Source: Deltaproteobacteria bacterium (GTDB taxonomy: Bacteria > Myxococcota_A > UBA9160 > UBA4427). Taken from it: 64,000 bases of DNA. Positions 35,164-43,700 of the stretch are shown in pieces. A program made the translations under genes and the position numbers. The notes under the pieces were generated by a model. That model did not search any database. It was not told the DNA's origin and saw nothing but the letters and a program-made list of their open reading frames with translations. The stretch is taken from contig JADJOR010000002.1 of NCBI GenBank assembly GCA_016713665.1, positions 930,001-994,000 of the forward strand, written 5' to 3'. Each line of letters begins with the position of its first letter. The stretch's first letter is position 1.

Positions 35164-36008
35164 GCGGCTCGATCCCCATCGTCGGCAGTGCGCTGGTGCT
35201 GGGCTTCGCCGGCAGCGTCCACTGCATCGGCATGTGCGGCGGCATCGCCGGTGCGCTCGCCCAGCTCTCGCCGCGTCCCGGCCCGGCGGCGGCCGCGACG
35301 CGCTCGCTGCTTCATTCGGCGGGACGCATCGCGAGCTATGCGACGGCCGGGGCCGCTGCGGGCGCGTTCGGCCAGCTCTTCGCCTTCTCGGACTCGGCGC
35401 TCCTTCCGATCCGCGTCCTGCTCGGCCTCGTGATCGTCGGGATCGGGTTGCAGATCGGGCTGACCGGCCGCGCCGCGCCGGCTCTCGAGCGCGCGGGCCA
35501 GGCCATCTGGCGGCGGCTCTCGCCGCTCACGCGCCGCATCGGTCGGCCGGAGCACGCCTGGCAGATCTTCGCGATGGGTGTCGTCTGGGGCTGGCTGCCC
35601 TGTGGCCTCGTCTATTCGGCGCTGCTGCTCGCCGCGGGCTCGGGCGAGCCCGCGACCGGGGCGCTCGCGATGGCGGCGTTTGGGATCGGGACGCTGCCGG
35701 CGGTGCTCGCCGCTTCCGGGCTCGCGGCCGCGCTCGCGCGCCTCGGCGGAGCGCTCGCGGTCCGGCGTTCGGCGGGCGCGTTGCTGGTCGCCTTCGGTCT
35801 CTGGTCCGTGATCGGAACCTGGGCGATGGCCGGGGCACACGCGGGACACGGCATGCCCGGACACGACGGCGCGCACGCGATCCACCACGAAGGCAGCGTT
35901 CACGGTGCCCACGCCGTCAGCGCAGGCCCCGAGGCCCAATGCCATGACGCCGGCCACGAGGCGGATCATGCGCCCGGCCCCGGCGACGGCGGCTCGCCGA
36001 CGCCCTGA
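35160..36008 (+). CDS. Sulfite exporter TauE/SafE-like membrane protein with His-rich tail
   Basis: A 282-residue membrane protein with about six transmembrane helices. VGSALVLGFAGSVHCIGMCGGIAGALA and GVVWGWLPCGLVYSALLLAAG are the paired halves of the family that follows ccoS in many genomes (COG2836), thought to transport copper or act in cytochrome maturation. The C-terminal 60 residues carry about 15 histidines (HAGHGMPGHDGAHAIHH), a likely copper or other metal buffer. GTG start overlapping ccoS. It ends the operon. Confidence 0.88.
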   Translation: MSGSIPIVGSALVLGFAGSVHCIGMCGGIAGALAQLSPRPGPAAAATRSLLHSAGRIASYATAGAAAGAFGQLFAFSDSALLPIRVLLGLVIVGIGLQIGLTGRAAPALERAGQAIWRRLSPLTRRIGRPEHAWQIFAMGVVWGWLPCGLVYSALLLAAGSGEPATGALAMAAFGIGTLPAVLAASGLAAALARLGGALAVRRSAGALLVAFGLWSVIGTWAMAGAHAGHGMPGHDGAHAIHHEGSVHGAHAVSAGPEAQCHDAGHEADHAPGPGDGGSPTP

Positions 36009-36082
36009 TCGAACGGCGAACGCGTGACGCTTCGAGCCCCGGACTTGGCAGTCTGGCGCGGGCGGTGCATGCTCGCCCGACG

Positions 36083-37507
36083 ATGGCGCTGCATACCCGA
36101 CTGACCAAGGAAATCCGCAACGGCCCGAGCGGATCGAAGGTGGGCGCCTTCTTCGATCTCGACCAGACCCTGCTCGCCGGCTTCTCGGCGACCTCGTTCC
36201 TGCGCGAGCGCATCGCGGCCGGGGGCGTGAGCTCGCGGGAGCTGGCGGCGACCTTCTATGGCGCGCTCGCCTTTGGCCTCGGCCGGACCGGCTTCTCCGG
36301 CTTCATGGTGGCGACGACCGCCGCCTATCGCGGCCTCGAAGAGCGGGTCCTCGAGGAGATCGGCGAGGAGACCTTCGTCAAGCACCTCGCGCGCCAGGTC
36401 TATCCCGAGTCGCGCGCCCTCGTTGAGGCCCATCAGGCGGCCGGCCATACCGTCGCGATCGTCTCCGCCGCGACCCGCTACCAGGCCGAGCCGATGGCGC
36501 GGGATCTCGGCATCGAGCACGTCCTGTGTACCCGGCTCGAGGTCGAGGACGGCGTCTTCACCGGCGGCATCGTGCGCCCCACCTGTTATGGCGAGGGCAA
36601 GCTGATCGCGGCGCGGGAGCTCGCGGAGCGCGAGGGCCTCGACCTCGCCCAGAGCTATTTCTACACCGACAGCGCCGACGATCTCCCGCTGCTCGAGGAG
36701 GTCGGTCGACCGCGACCGACGAACCCCGATCGCCGCCTCGCGCAGATCGCGAAGGAGCGGCTCTGGCCTGTGCGTCGATTCACGAGCCGGGGTCGTCCGA
36801 GCGTGGGCGATCTGATCCGCACCGGCCTGACCTACGCGAGCGTCGCCCCGTCGTTCTGGGCCGGCGCCGCGGCGGGCCTCACGACGGGCTCCCTGCGCGA
36901 AGCGATCAACGTCTCTGGCGCGATCTGGGGCGATCTCGCGATCTCGCTCGCGGGCATCGACCTGCGCGTCGAGGGCGAGGCGAACCTCTGGGCCGAGCGG
37001 CCCGCGGTCTTCATCTTCAATCATCAGAGCGCGCTCGATCCGCTGCTCATGCTGAAGCTCGTCCGCCGCGATCTGACGGCGGTCGGCAAGATCGAGCTGC
37101 GCCGCAATCCGGTCTTCGGCCCGCTCTTTGCCGCCGCCGGCATCGTCTTCGTCGATCGCAGCGATCCGAAGGCGGCGATCGAGGCGCTCGCTCCCGCCGT
37201 TCAGGCCCTCAAGCAGGGCCGCTCCCTCGTGATCGCACCGGAGGGCACCCGTTCGCCGACCCAGCGCCTCGGCCGCTTCAAGAAGGGCGCCTTCCACATG
37301 GCGATGCAGGCCGGGGTCCCGATCGTTCCCGTCGTCTTCCGCAACGTGCTCGACGCGTTTCCGAAGGACGCGGCGATCGTGCGCCCGGCGACGATCGAGG
37401 CGGTCGTGCTCCCGCCGATTCCGACCCGGGATTGGACGGTCGAGGGGCTCGACTTCGAGATCGGGAAGATCCGGAATCGGTATCTGGAGATCCTCCGGCA
37501 GGATTGA
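36083..37507 (+). CDS. Fused HAD-IB phosphatase and 1-acyl-glycerol-3-phosphate acyltransferase
   Basis: A 474-residue two-domain protein. Residues 1-220 are a HAD-IB hydrolase (FFDLDQTLLAG with nucleophile D25 and D27; later YFYTDSADDLPLLEEVG). Residues 270-474 are a PlsC-type acyltransferase (NHQSALD as HX4D, and APEGTRSP). Similar fusions in actinobacteria and deltaproteobacteria join lysophosphatidate acylation with phosphate removal. ATG at 36083 is used; a GTG at 36065 is possible, neither has a clear ribosome site. It is 74 bases after the cbb3 operon, so read-through is possible. Confidence 0.9.
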   Translation: MALHTRLTKEIRNGPSGSKVGAFFDLDQTLLAGFSATSFLRERIAAGGVSSRELAATFYGALAFGLGRTGFSGFMVATTAAYRGLEERVLEEIGEETFVKHLARQVYPESRALVEAHQAAGHTVAIVSAATRYQAEPMARDLGIEHVLCTRLEVEDGVFTGGIVRPTCYGEGKLIAARELAEREGLDLAQSYFYTDSADDLPLLEEVGRPRPTNPDRRLAQIAKERLWPVRRFTSRGRPSVGDLIRTGLTYASVAPSFWAGAAAGLTTGSLREAINVSGAIWGDLAISLAGIDLRVEGEANLWAERPAVFIFNHQSALDPLLMLKLVRRDLTAVGKIELRRNPVFGPLFAAAGIVFVDRSDPKAAIEALAPAVQALKQGRSLVIAPEGTRSPTQRLGRFKKGAFHMAMQAGVPIVPVVFRNVLDAFPKDAAIVRPATIEAVVLPPIPTRDWTVEGLDFEIGKIRNRYLEILRQD

Positions 37508-37609
37508 GGCCGAGCGCGGGTCAGGGCCTGCGGCGCGCGAATTGGATCGCAGCCCGGACCGGGAACGAGGTCGGGATCCATGCCTGGATCGGATGCGGAT
37601 CGATCCGCC

Positions 37610-37715
37610 TCACGCTCGATCGCGTCGCAGTCGGACCCGGAACAAGCCCGCCAGCGTGAGCAAGCCGACCAGCATCTGGATTCCTGGCGCCGGCTCGGGA
37701 GCCGGTGCGCCGCGC
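37610..37715 (-). pseudogene. Orphan PEP-CTERM-like tail
   Basis: Directly after the SDR stop codon, in a different frame, the leftward strand encodes APAPEPAPGIQMLVGLLTLA then GLFRVRLRRDRA and a stop: a PEP motif, hydrophobic helix and arginine-rich end, exactly the PEP-CTERM sorting layout. No signal peptide or body can be read in front of it, because the same frame upstream is the back of the SDR gene. It looks like the remnant of a sorted surface protein whose 5' part was lost. Chance cannot be excluded for 35 codons. Confidence 0.45.
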
Positions 37716-38435
37716 TCAGAGAATCCGTCCCCCGTCGACCGGCAGCACGACCCCCGTGATGTAGTCGGCGTCGCTCGAGGCGAGGAACAGGAAGACGCGG
37801 GCGATCTCGTCGGGCTCGCCCCAGCGGCCGAGGGGGACGCGCGAGAGATACTTCGCGTTGATGTCGGGGTCGACGCGGGCGATCTCGGTCATCGGGGTCG
37901 CCGCCATCGGCAGGATCGCGTTGACCTGGATGCCGTGGGGGGCGAGCTCGAGGGCGGCGGAGCGGACGATGCCGATCAGCGCCGACTTCGCGGCGCTGTA
38001 GATCGTGCCGTTCACCTGACCGCGCACGGCGGCGGGTGACGTCACGCCGATGAACTTGCCGGCCCCGCGCGCCTTCCACTCGTCGACGACGCCGCGGAGC
38101 AGGTGGAAGGCGGCGCGGACGTGGACGTCCATCATGGCGTCGTAGTCGGCGTCGGTGTTGTGGGCGAGGTCCGCGTGCCAGGCGGTCCCGGCGACGTGGA
38201 GCACGCAGTCGATCGGCCCGAAGCGGGCGCGGGACGCTGCGAGCGCGCGCTCGACCTCCTCGCGCCGGCGCACGTCGCAGGCGTGGAAGACGACCTGCTC
38301 CCCGAGGTCCGGCGGCGGCTTGAGATCCAGGGCACCGACGCGGGCACCTTCGGCCGCGAAGACCCGGGCACAGCCGAGGCCGATGCCCTGGGCCGCTCCC
38401 GTGATGACGACATGCTTGCCTTCGACGCGTCCCAT
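37716..38435 (-). CDS. Short-chain dehydrogenase/reductase (SDR)
   Basis: A 239-residue classical SDR: VITGAAQGIGLGCARVF nucleotide motif, HVAGTAW in place of NNAG, catalytic YSAAKSAL (YxxxK), and a normal C-terminus VVLPVDGGRIL. It oxidises or reduces a hydroxy or keto group with NAD(P). Missing N of NNAG (HVAG) is a modest variation. It starts 18 bases after the MBL-fold gene stop on the same strand, so the two are probably one operon. Confidence 0.92.
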   Translation of the reverse strand: MGRVEGKHVVITGAAQGIGLGCARVFAAEGARVGALDLKPPPDLGEQVVFHACDVRRREEVERALAASRARFGPIDCVLHVAGTAWHADLAHNTDADYDAMMDVHVRAAFHLLRGVVDEWKARGAGKFIGVTSPAAVRGQVNGTIYSAAKSALIGIVRSAALELAPHGIQVNAILPMAATPMTEIARVDPDINAKYLSRVPLGRWGEPDEIARVFLFLASSDADYITGVVLPVDGGRIL

Positions 38436-38453
38436 GCAGCTCGGGTCCCGCGG

Positions 38454-39647
38454 CTACAGCTCGTAGACGAGCCGTCCCTGCTCGTTGCGGAAGGCCGTGG
38501 CCTTGCCCGCCATCCGCAGATGCTCGAGGTGGGCGTAGGTCTCGCTCTCGGCCATGTCGCCCCAGCTGCGCTCGCGGAACAAGCGCTTCATGAAGCTGTT
38601 TACGTCGGCGCGGCCGAGCTCGCGGGCGATCTTGTCGATTTCCTCGAGGCGCTCGTGATGATGCGCCTTGATCGACTGGGCGCGCTCGGCGAGGTTGGTG
38701 AAGGGATGGCCGTGGGCGGGCAGCGCGAGCTTCACGTTCTGGATCTCGCCGACCCGATCCAGCGAATAGAAGAAGGACTTGAGCGGATCGGGGAGGTAGG
38801 AGACGCCGCCGATATGCGGCGTGATCGACGGGAGCACGTGGTCCCCCGACATGAAGGCGCCGGTCTCGGGGTCGTGGAGGCAGATGTGATCCGCCGTATG
38901 GCCCGGCGTATGGAGCACGAACCACTCGCGACCCGCGAGGCGCAGCATGTCGCCGTGCTCGACGTGATGGGTCACGTTGGGCAGGAACGATCCACGGCGC
39001 ACGGTCGACATCGCGAGCCAGCGCAGCCGCTCGCGGATCGCGGGCTGGTCGCCGGCGCCCTTCCACGGCGCGGGTGTCGTGATGCGCTTCAGCGCGCCGA
39101 ACAGGTTGAACAGCGGATTCTGGGCGCGCCGGCGGTCCTTTTCGAGCAGCTCCATGTGGGCTGCCAGGTCGTCGACCGAGAACTCCTGGTGGGCGTCGCC
39201 GTGTCCATGAGCGTGAGCGTGGCCCGAGCGTTCGGCGGGATCCGCTGTCGGGATGTGGGCCGCGGTATGCCGCTTGCGGACCGAGGGGCCACCGAAATGG
39301 AACGCGCGGTGGGCCACGATCTTGGCGCCCGACTCCTTCGCGATCCGAACCGCGCCCCCGAAATGGTCGGGATGCGAGTGGGTGATGAAGACCGTGTGGA
39401 TGTGGCGAGGGGCGAGGCCGGCCTGCTTCAGGCGGTGGGCGATGGCGTCCCAGGTCCCCGCGTCGGGGAGGCCGGGATCGACGACGGCGACGCCGTCCTT
39501 GTCGATCATCGCGTACATGTTGACGTGGCCCAGCCCGGGGATCCGGATGGGGAGCTGCATGCGCAGGATGTCCTTCGCGACCTCCGAGATCTGGTCGCTG
39601 GCGTCTTCCTGCTCCTGTCGTTTCGGCTTGGCCGGGGCATCGCTCAT
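38454..39647 (-). CDS. MBL-fold metallo-hydrolase
   Basis: A 397-residue metallo-beta-lactamase-fold hydrolase. The zinc motif THSHPDH is clear (about residue 88), followed by HTPGHTADHICLHD and MSGDHVLPSI, and a later GHPF. A His-rich insertion (HAHAHGHGDAHQ, about 143-155) is unusual and may bind metal. Relatives are lactonases, thioesterases or glyoxalase II-like enzymes; the winged-helix-like C-terminus (HLEHLRMAGKATA) resembles the LACTB2 type. Upstream of and co-oriented with the SDR. Confidence 0.9.
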   Translation of the reverse strand: MSDAPAKPKRQEQEDASDQISEVAKDILRMQLPIRIPGLGHVNMYAMIDKDGVAVVDPGLPDAGTWDAIAHRLKQAGLAPRHIHTVFITHSHPDHFGGAVRIAKESGAKIVAHRAFHFGGPSVRKRHTAAHIPTADPAERSGHAHAHGHGDAHQEFSVDDLAAHMELLEKDRRRAQNPLFNLFGALKRITTPAPWKGAGDQPAIRERLRWLAMSTVRRGSFLPNVTHHVEHGDMLRLAGREWFVLHTPGHTADHICLHDPETGAFMSGDHVLPSITPHIGGVSYLPDPLKSFFYSLDRVGEIQNVKLALPAHGHPFTNLAERAQSIKAHHHERLEEIDKIARELGRADVNSFMKRLFRERSWGDMAESETYAHLEHLRMAGKATAFRNEQGRLVYEL

Positions 39648-39790
39648 GATGGGCGACTGTAGGCCAGATCGCGGGCGATGCCTGCGCCGCGGCGGCTAGA
39701 CTCGACGCCGCCTCGGGGCCGGCCGATCGGGGGACGGGCTCGATGCGTGGGGCCTATCGGAGCCGTGATCCGAGTCAGAAGGAGCGCAGG

Positions 39791-41254
39791 ATGCAGGCGG
39801 AGCGGATTCCGGTCGTGGTGGGCGTCGGCGCGGTCAATCGGCAGGCCGAGGATCCGCAGACGATCGGCGAGCCGATCGTCCTGATGGAGGAAGCGATCCG
39901 CCTCGCGGCGCAGGACGCAGGGGCGGAGGCGCTGCTCGCCGGGGCGGACGAGATCATCGTCCCCCGCGGCTTCTGGGCCTACTCCGATCCGGGGCGGCTG
40001 CTCGCCGAGCGGATCGGTGCGGCCGGGGCCAGGACGGTGCTCGCGGAGATCGGGATTCTGCAGTCGAGTCTGCTCGGGCGGGCGGCGGCCGGGATCGCCG
40101 CCGGGCGCAGCGAGGTCGCGATCCTCGTGGGCGGCGAGGCGCACGACCGGGCGGCGCGGCTCGGGCGGGCGGGGAAGGCGGTGCCCCTGACCGTTCAGCA
40201 GGGGGTCGCGCCGGACGTCCATCTCGAGCCGGCGTCGGAGATCATGGGGCGCCACGAGATCGAGCTCGGGCTCGTGACGCCGACGATCCAGTATGCGGTC
40301 ATCGACAACGCGCTGCGCTTCGCCGAGGGCAAGTCGATCGCCGAGCACAAGGCGGAGCTCGGCGCGCTGTGGGGCGACTTCAATCGGGTCGCGGTCGGCA
40401 ATCCGCAGGCCTGGAATCGCAAGCCGATGACGCCCGAGGAGATCGTGACGCCGACCGATGCGAATCGGCTGCTCGCGTTTCCGTACACCAAACATCTCGT
40501 CTCCCAGTGGAACGTCAACCAGGCGGGGGCGCTCGTCGTCTGCTCGCTCGCGAAGGCGCGCCAGCTCGGCCTCGACGCGAAGCGCTTCGTGTTCCCGCTC
40601 GCCGTCGTCGACTCGGAGCACATGGTGACCCTCTCGGAGCGCCGCGCGCTCGCCCGCTCCCCCGGCTTCGAGCTCGTCTTCGCCCGCCTGCTCGAGCGCT
40701 TCGGCCGCGGCGTCGAGGCGATCGACGCGATCGAGCTCTACAGCTGCTTCCCCGCCGCCGTGCGCGTGCAGCAGCGCGCGCTCGGGGTCGCTCCGGAGCG
40801 GCGCGTGACGCAGACCGGCGGCATGACCTTCGGCGGCGGACCGCTCAACAACTTCGTGATCCAGAGCTTCGTCCAGATGATCGAGACCCTGCGCGCGAAG
40901 CCCGGGAGCCACGGCGTCGTCTCCGCCGTGAGTGGCCTCATCACGAAGCAGGGCGCGACCCTCTTCGGCCCGGAGCCCTCGCTCGACTTCGCCCACGAGC
41001 AGGTCACCGACGCCGCGCGCCGCGCCCAGGCGACCGTCGTCGTCGACCCCGCGGCGACCGGCCGCGCCCGCGTCGCGAGCTACACCGTCTCCCAGGCGAA
41101 GGACGTGGCGAACGGCGTCGCGCTCTTCCTCGACTTCGAGGACGGAAGGCGGACTCTGCGCGTCGATCCCGACCCCGAGCTCGCCGCCCTCGCGATGCGC
41201 GAGGAGCTCTGCGGGCGGACGGTCGAGGTCGGATCGACGCTGCGCTTCGCCTAG
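39791..41254 (+). CDS. Thiolase-like acetyl-CoA acetyltransferase lacking the usual nucleophile cysteine
   Basis: A 487-residue thiolase-superfamily protein like the long acetyl-CoA acetyltransferases of mycobacteria. The start IPVVVGVGAVNRQAEDPQ and end part TQTGGMTFGGGPLNNFVIQ (GGxxxGGxPL) are typical. The nucleophile cysteine expected about 90-110 residues in is absent; the matching stretch reads GILQSSLLGRAAAGIAAG. It has a DUF35-independent C-terminal extension (about 400-487). It may thus act in binding or in a non-standard reaction. AAGGAG precedes the ATG. Confidence 0.8.
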   Translation: MQAERIPVVVGVGAVNRQAEDPQTIGEPIVLMEEAIRLAAQDAGAEALLAGADEIIVPRGFWAYSDPGRLLAERIGAAGARTVLAEIGILQSSLLGRAAAGIAAGRSEVAILVGGEAHDRAARLGRAGKAVPLTVQQGVAPDVHLEPASEIMGRHEIELGLVTPTIQYAVIDNALRFAEGKSIAEHKAELGALWGDFNRVAVGNPQAWNRKPMTPEEIVTPTDANRLLAFPYTKHLVSQWNVNQAGALVVCSLAKARQLGLDAKRFVFPLAVVDSEHMVTLSERRALARSPGFELVFARLLERFGRGVEAIDAIELYSCFPAAVRVQQRALGVAPERRVTQTGGMTFGGGPLNNFVIQSFVQMIETLRAKPGSHGVVSAVSGLITKQGATLFGPEPSLDFAHEQVTDAARRAQATVVVDPAATGRARVASYTVSQAKDVANGVALFLDFEDGRRTLRVDPDPELAALAMREELCGRTVEVGSTLRFA

Positions 41255-41469
41255 CGGATCGCGTGAGAGCGGCCGTGACGGATGGCCCGGTCGCAGATCG
41301 CTCGATGCTTCGTGTCGTTCCGGATTCGGAATGCGGGCGGGGCCGTGTGCCATGGGACCGGGCGGGGCTTCACGCGGCGGGTCTCGATCGCGCATCACGC
41401 GCGATCACGTACCCATCTTCAAGCAAGATGATCCGACGTGCGGCCTCCGAGAAACGATGCCGCCCCGAG

Positions 41470-41597
41470 CGCCCCGGCCGGACGCGCCCTGGCGCGAGAT
41501 AGAGGACGCACGCGCAGCACGGCGCCCGCCAAAGCCGACCGGTCCCTCGACGCGTGCCGTCCGACACCCGAGTGCCAGGGCGCGTCCGGCCGGGGCG
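41470..41597. repeat. Perfect 24-base inverted repeat with 80-base spacer
   Basis: The 24 bases at 41470-41493 (starting CGCCCCGGCCGGACG) return as an exact reverse complement at 41574-41597. It lies in the gene-free 381-base gap (41255-41635) between two convergent genes. The arms are too far apart for an ordinary intrinsic terminator and no T-run follows; a cruciform, a structured RNA from read-through, or a small element end are possible. A small CATCTT/AAGATG hairpin lies nearby at about 41414-41430. Nothing else was seen in the gap. Confidence 0.7.
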
Positions 41598-41635
41598 CCT
41601 GGCACGCCCCCCGCTCCGCAGTCCCCGCCCGCCCG

Positions 41636-42703
41636 TCAGAGCAGCGCTGCGCCGCGCTCGATCATCCAGAAGGCCGCGAGCGAGCCCATCGCATAGATCG
41701 CGACGCGCCGGGGCAGGGGCAGCGGCATCCGCTGCACGAGCGGCGTCAGCGCGAGCAGCACCGCGACGAAGGCGAGCTGCCCGACCTCGATCCCCACGTT
41801 GAACGAGAAGAGCGCCATCGGGATCTCGCCGTCGGGGAGGCCGACCTCGCGCAGGGCGCCGGCGAAGCCCAGGCCGTGGAGCAGGCCGAAGACGAGCGCC
41901 ATCGGCCAGGGGAAACGCCGCATCCAGGTCGGTCGCGCCGCGTCCCGCGCGAGATCGACGGCCAGCGCGAGCACGCTCGCCGCGATCAGGACCTCGATCG
42001 GGCCGGAGGGGAGCTGCGCATAGCCGAGGGCGGCGAGCGACAGCGTGATCGAGTGACCGACGGTGAAGGCGGTGACGGTCTTCGCGAGGGGCGCGAGGCC
42101 AGCGCAGAGCAGGAAGAGACCGAACACGAAGAGCAGATGGTCGGCGCCCGTGAGGATGTGCTCGAAGCCGATCTTCAGGTAGTCGACGAAGACGGTCGCG
42201 CGGGTCGTGCGCTCGGGGACCTCCATCGAGGGCTCGCTCCGGCGCAGCACGCGCTGGAGCTTGCGACCGTCGGCGAGCTCGATCCGGACCAGCGTGTCGA
42301 TCTTCGCGGGGCCGAGATCGTCGATCCGGATCGTGCGTCCGACGAGGCCCTTCCCGCCGCAATCGATCGCCCAGAAGGCGAGCATCGCGGTCCCCCGCTC
42401 CTCGACCCGGGGCGCGGACAGGGGCGGACAGTCCTCGGGCAGGATCGGCTGGAGATCGCTCCCCGGGACCCGCAGCGCCGAGCGCTTCCAGGTCACCTCG
42501 ACGCGACCCGAGCCCGTCTCGCGCAGCTCGAGCAGCGCCGGCGCGAGGGGATGGGCCGCGGCGGGCTGCGCGAAAAGGAGCAGGAGGAGGCCCATCCGTA
42601 CGGCGAGGCGGAGCCGCGCGGCACGCGATCGCGCCGTGCGGGGCGTCGCGACGAGTCGCTCGGGGGAACGGATTCCGATTCGGTGCGCGCGCTCGGCCCT
42701 CAC
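41636..42703 (-). CDS. HupE/UreJ-type membrane protein
   Basis: A 355-residue protein with a periplasmic N-terminal domain and about six transmembrane helices. GFEHILTGADHLLFVFGLFLL, AFTVGHSITLSLA and FGLLHGLGFAGAL are the HupE/UreJ_2 signatures (histidines likely bind metal). A GTG at 42703 overlaps the stop of the upstream peptidyl-prolyl isomerase gene (GTGA), indicating coupling; an ATG at 42595 (MGLLLLLFAQPAAAH) would give just the signal peptide. HupE relatives take up nickel, but this branch, always beside a PpiC protein, has no proven substrate. Confidence 0.88.
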   Translation of the reverse strand: MRAERAHRIGIRSPERLVATPRTARSRAARLRLAVRMGLLLLLFAQPAAAHPLAPALLELRETGSGRVEVTWKRSALRVPGSDLQPILPEDCPPLSAPRVEERGTAMLAFWAIDCGGKGLVGRTIRIDDLGPAKIDTLVRIELADGRKLQRVLRRSEPSMEVPERTTRATVFVDYLKIGFEHILTGADHLLFVFGLFLLCAGLAPLAKTVTAFTVGHSITLSLAALGYAQLPSGPIEVLIAASVLALAVDLARDAARPTWMRRFPWPMALVFGLLHGLGFAGALREVGLPDGEIPMALFSFNVGIEVGQLAFVAVLLALTPLVQRMPLPLPRRVAIYAMGSLAAFWMIERGAALL

Positions 42704-43677
42704 TGCTCTTCCTCTCCGGTCCAGGCGACGGCGACTTCGTAGCGTGTCCGCAGCTCGGCGAGAAGGGCCGCGAGCTTGCGCTCGCGCAGCGCGCTCTCGA
42801 GCTCGAGGCGCAGCCGCTCGCGGACCTGCTCGAAGGCCGGGAGCTCGCCGGGCCTGACGCCGTCGACGTAGACGAGGTGGAGGCCGTAGGCGGACCCGAT
42901 CGGCTCGGACCATTCGCCGACGGGCAGGGCGGCGACCCGCTCGGCGAAGTCCCTGCCCAGCTGGCGCGCGATTTCGGCCGACGTGCGGGCGGAGAAGGCG
43001 TGGCCGCCGGGAAAGGGATCGCCGAGACGAATCGCGTCCGTCGGCGCAATCCGCTCGGCTTCGAGCTTCCGGGCCAGCGCTTCCGCGGCGGAGGGCGTGT
43101 CGGTCCCGCGGCGGTCCTGCGAGAGAAAGACGTGGAGGAAGCGGATGCGCGCCGGCGTCGTCAGCCGTTCGCTCCGCTCGCGGAAAGCGCTCCGGAGCAA
43201 TTCTTCGTCGGGCCGCTCCTCGGGCGCGAGCGTCGTCGCGACGAGGCGGAGCTTCTCGGCGAGCAGTCGCCGGATCACGACGTCGTCGCGATCGAGGCCG
43301 AGGGCGCGGGCCCGTTCGACGAGGGCCGGGGCGTCGGTGGGCGACGCCTCCTCGTCGAGGAAGAGCATCTTCTGGACCAGCCGCGCTTCGATGCCGGGAT
43401 CCCCCGCATCGAGGCCGCGCGCGAGGGCCTCGCGGTAGAGGAGCTCCTCGTCGAGCTCGAGGGCGACCTGGCGCTCGAGCTCGGCGCGGGTCGGGGCGCG
43501 TCCGCTGCGCGTCGTCGTCTCGTCGCGGATCTCCTCGACGCGTGCGGCGTCGATCGCGACGGCGCGGGGCCGCGGCGGCGTGTCTGCGCCCCCGAGCAGG
43601 GCGCTCGCCGCGAACAGCAGCACGCCCCCCAGCAGGAAATGCGCGAGCGGCGCGCGCAGGATCGCCCCGGGTCGCAT
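42700..43677 (-). CDS. Peptidyl-prolyl cis-trans isomerase, PpiC/SurA type
   Basis: A 325-residue envelope protein with an N-terminal membrane or signal segment (APLAHFLLGGVLLFAASALLG), a helical chaperone part (50-170) and a parvulin domain (about 175-290: RIRFLHVFLSQDRR...LPVGEWSEPIGSAYGLHLVYVDG). It should help fold periplasmic or outer-membrane proteins. Overlap with the HupE/UreJ gene suggests it may act on that product or share its pathway. Confidence 0.9.
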   Translation of the reverse strand: MRPGAILRAPLAHFLLGGVLLFAASALLGGADTPPRPRAVAIDAARVEEIRDETTTRSGRAPTRAELERQVALELDEELLYREALARGLDAGDPGIEARLVQKMLFLDEEASPTDAPALVERARALGLDRDDVVIRRLLAEKLRLVATTLAPEERPDEELLRSAFRERSERLTTPARIRFLHVFLSQDRRGTDTPSAAEALARKLEAERIAPTDAIRLGDPFPGGHAFSARTSAEIARQLGRDFAERVAALPVGEWSEPIGSAYGLHLVYVDGVRPGELPAFEQVRERLRLELESALRERKLAALLAELRTRYEVAVAWTGEEEQ

Positions 43678-43700
43678 GCGCGCCTAACGCATGTGGATCA

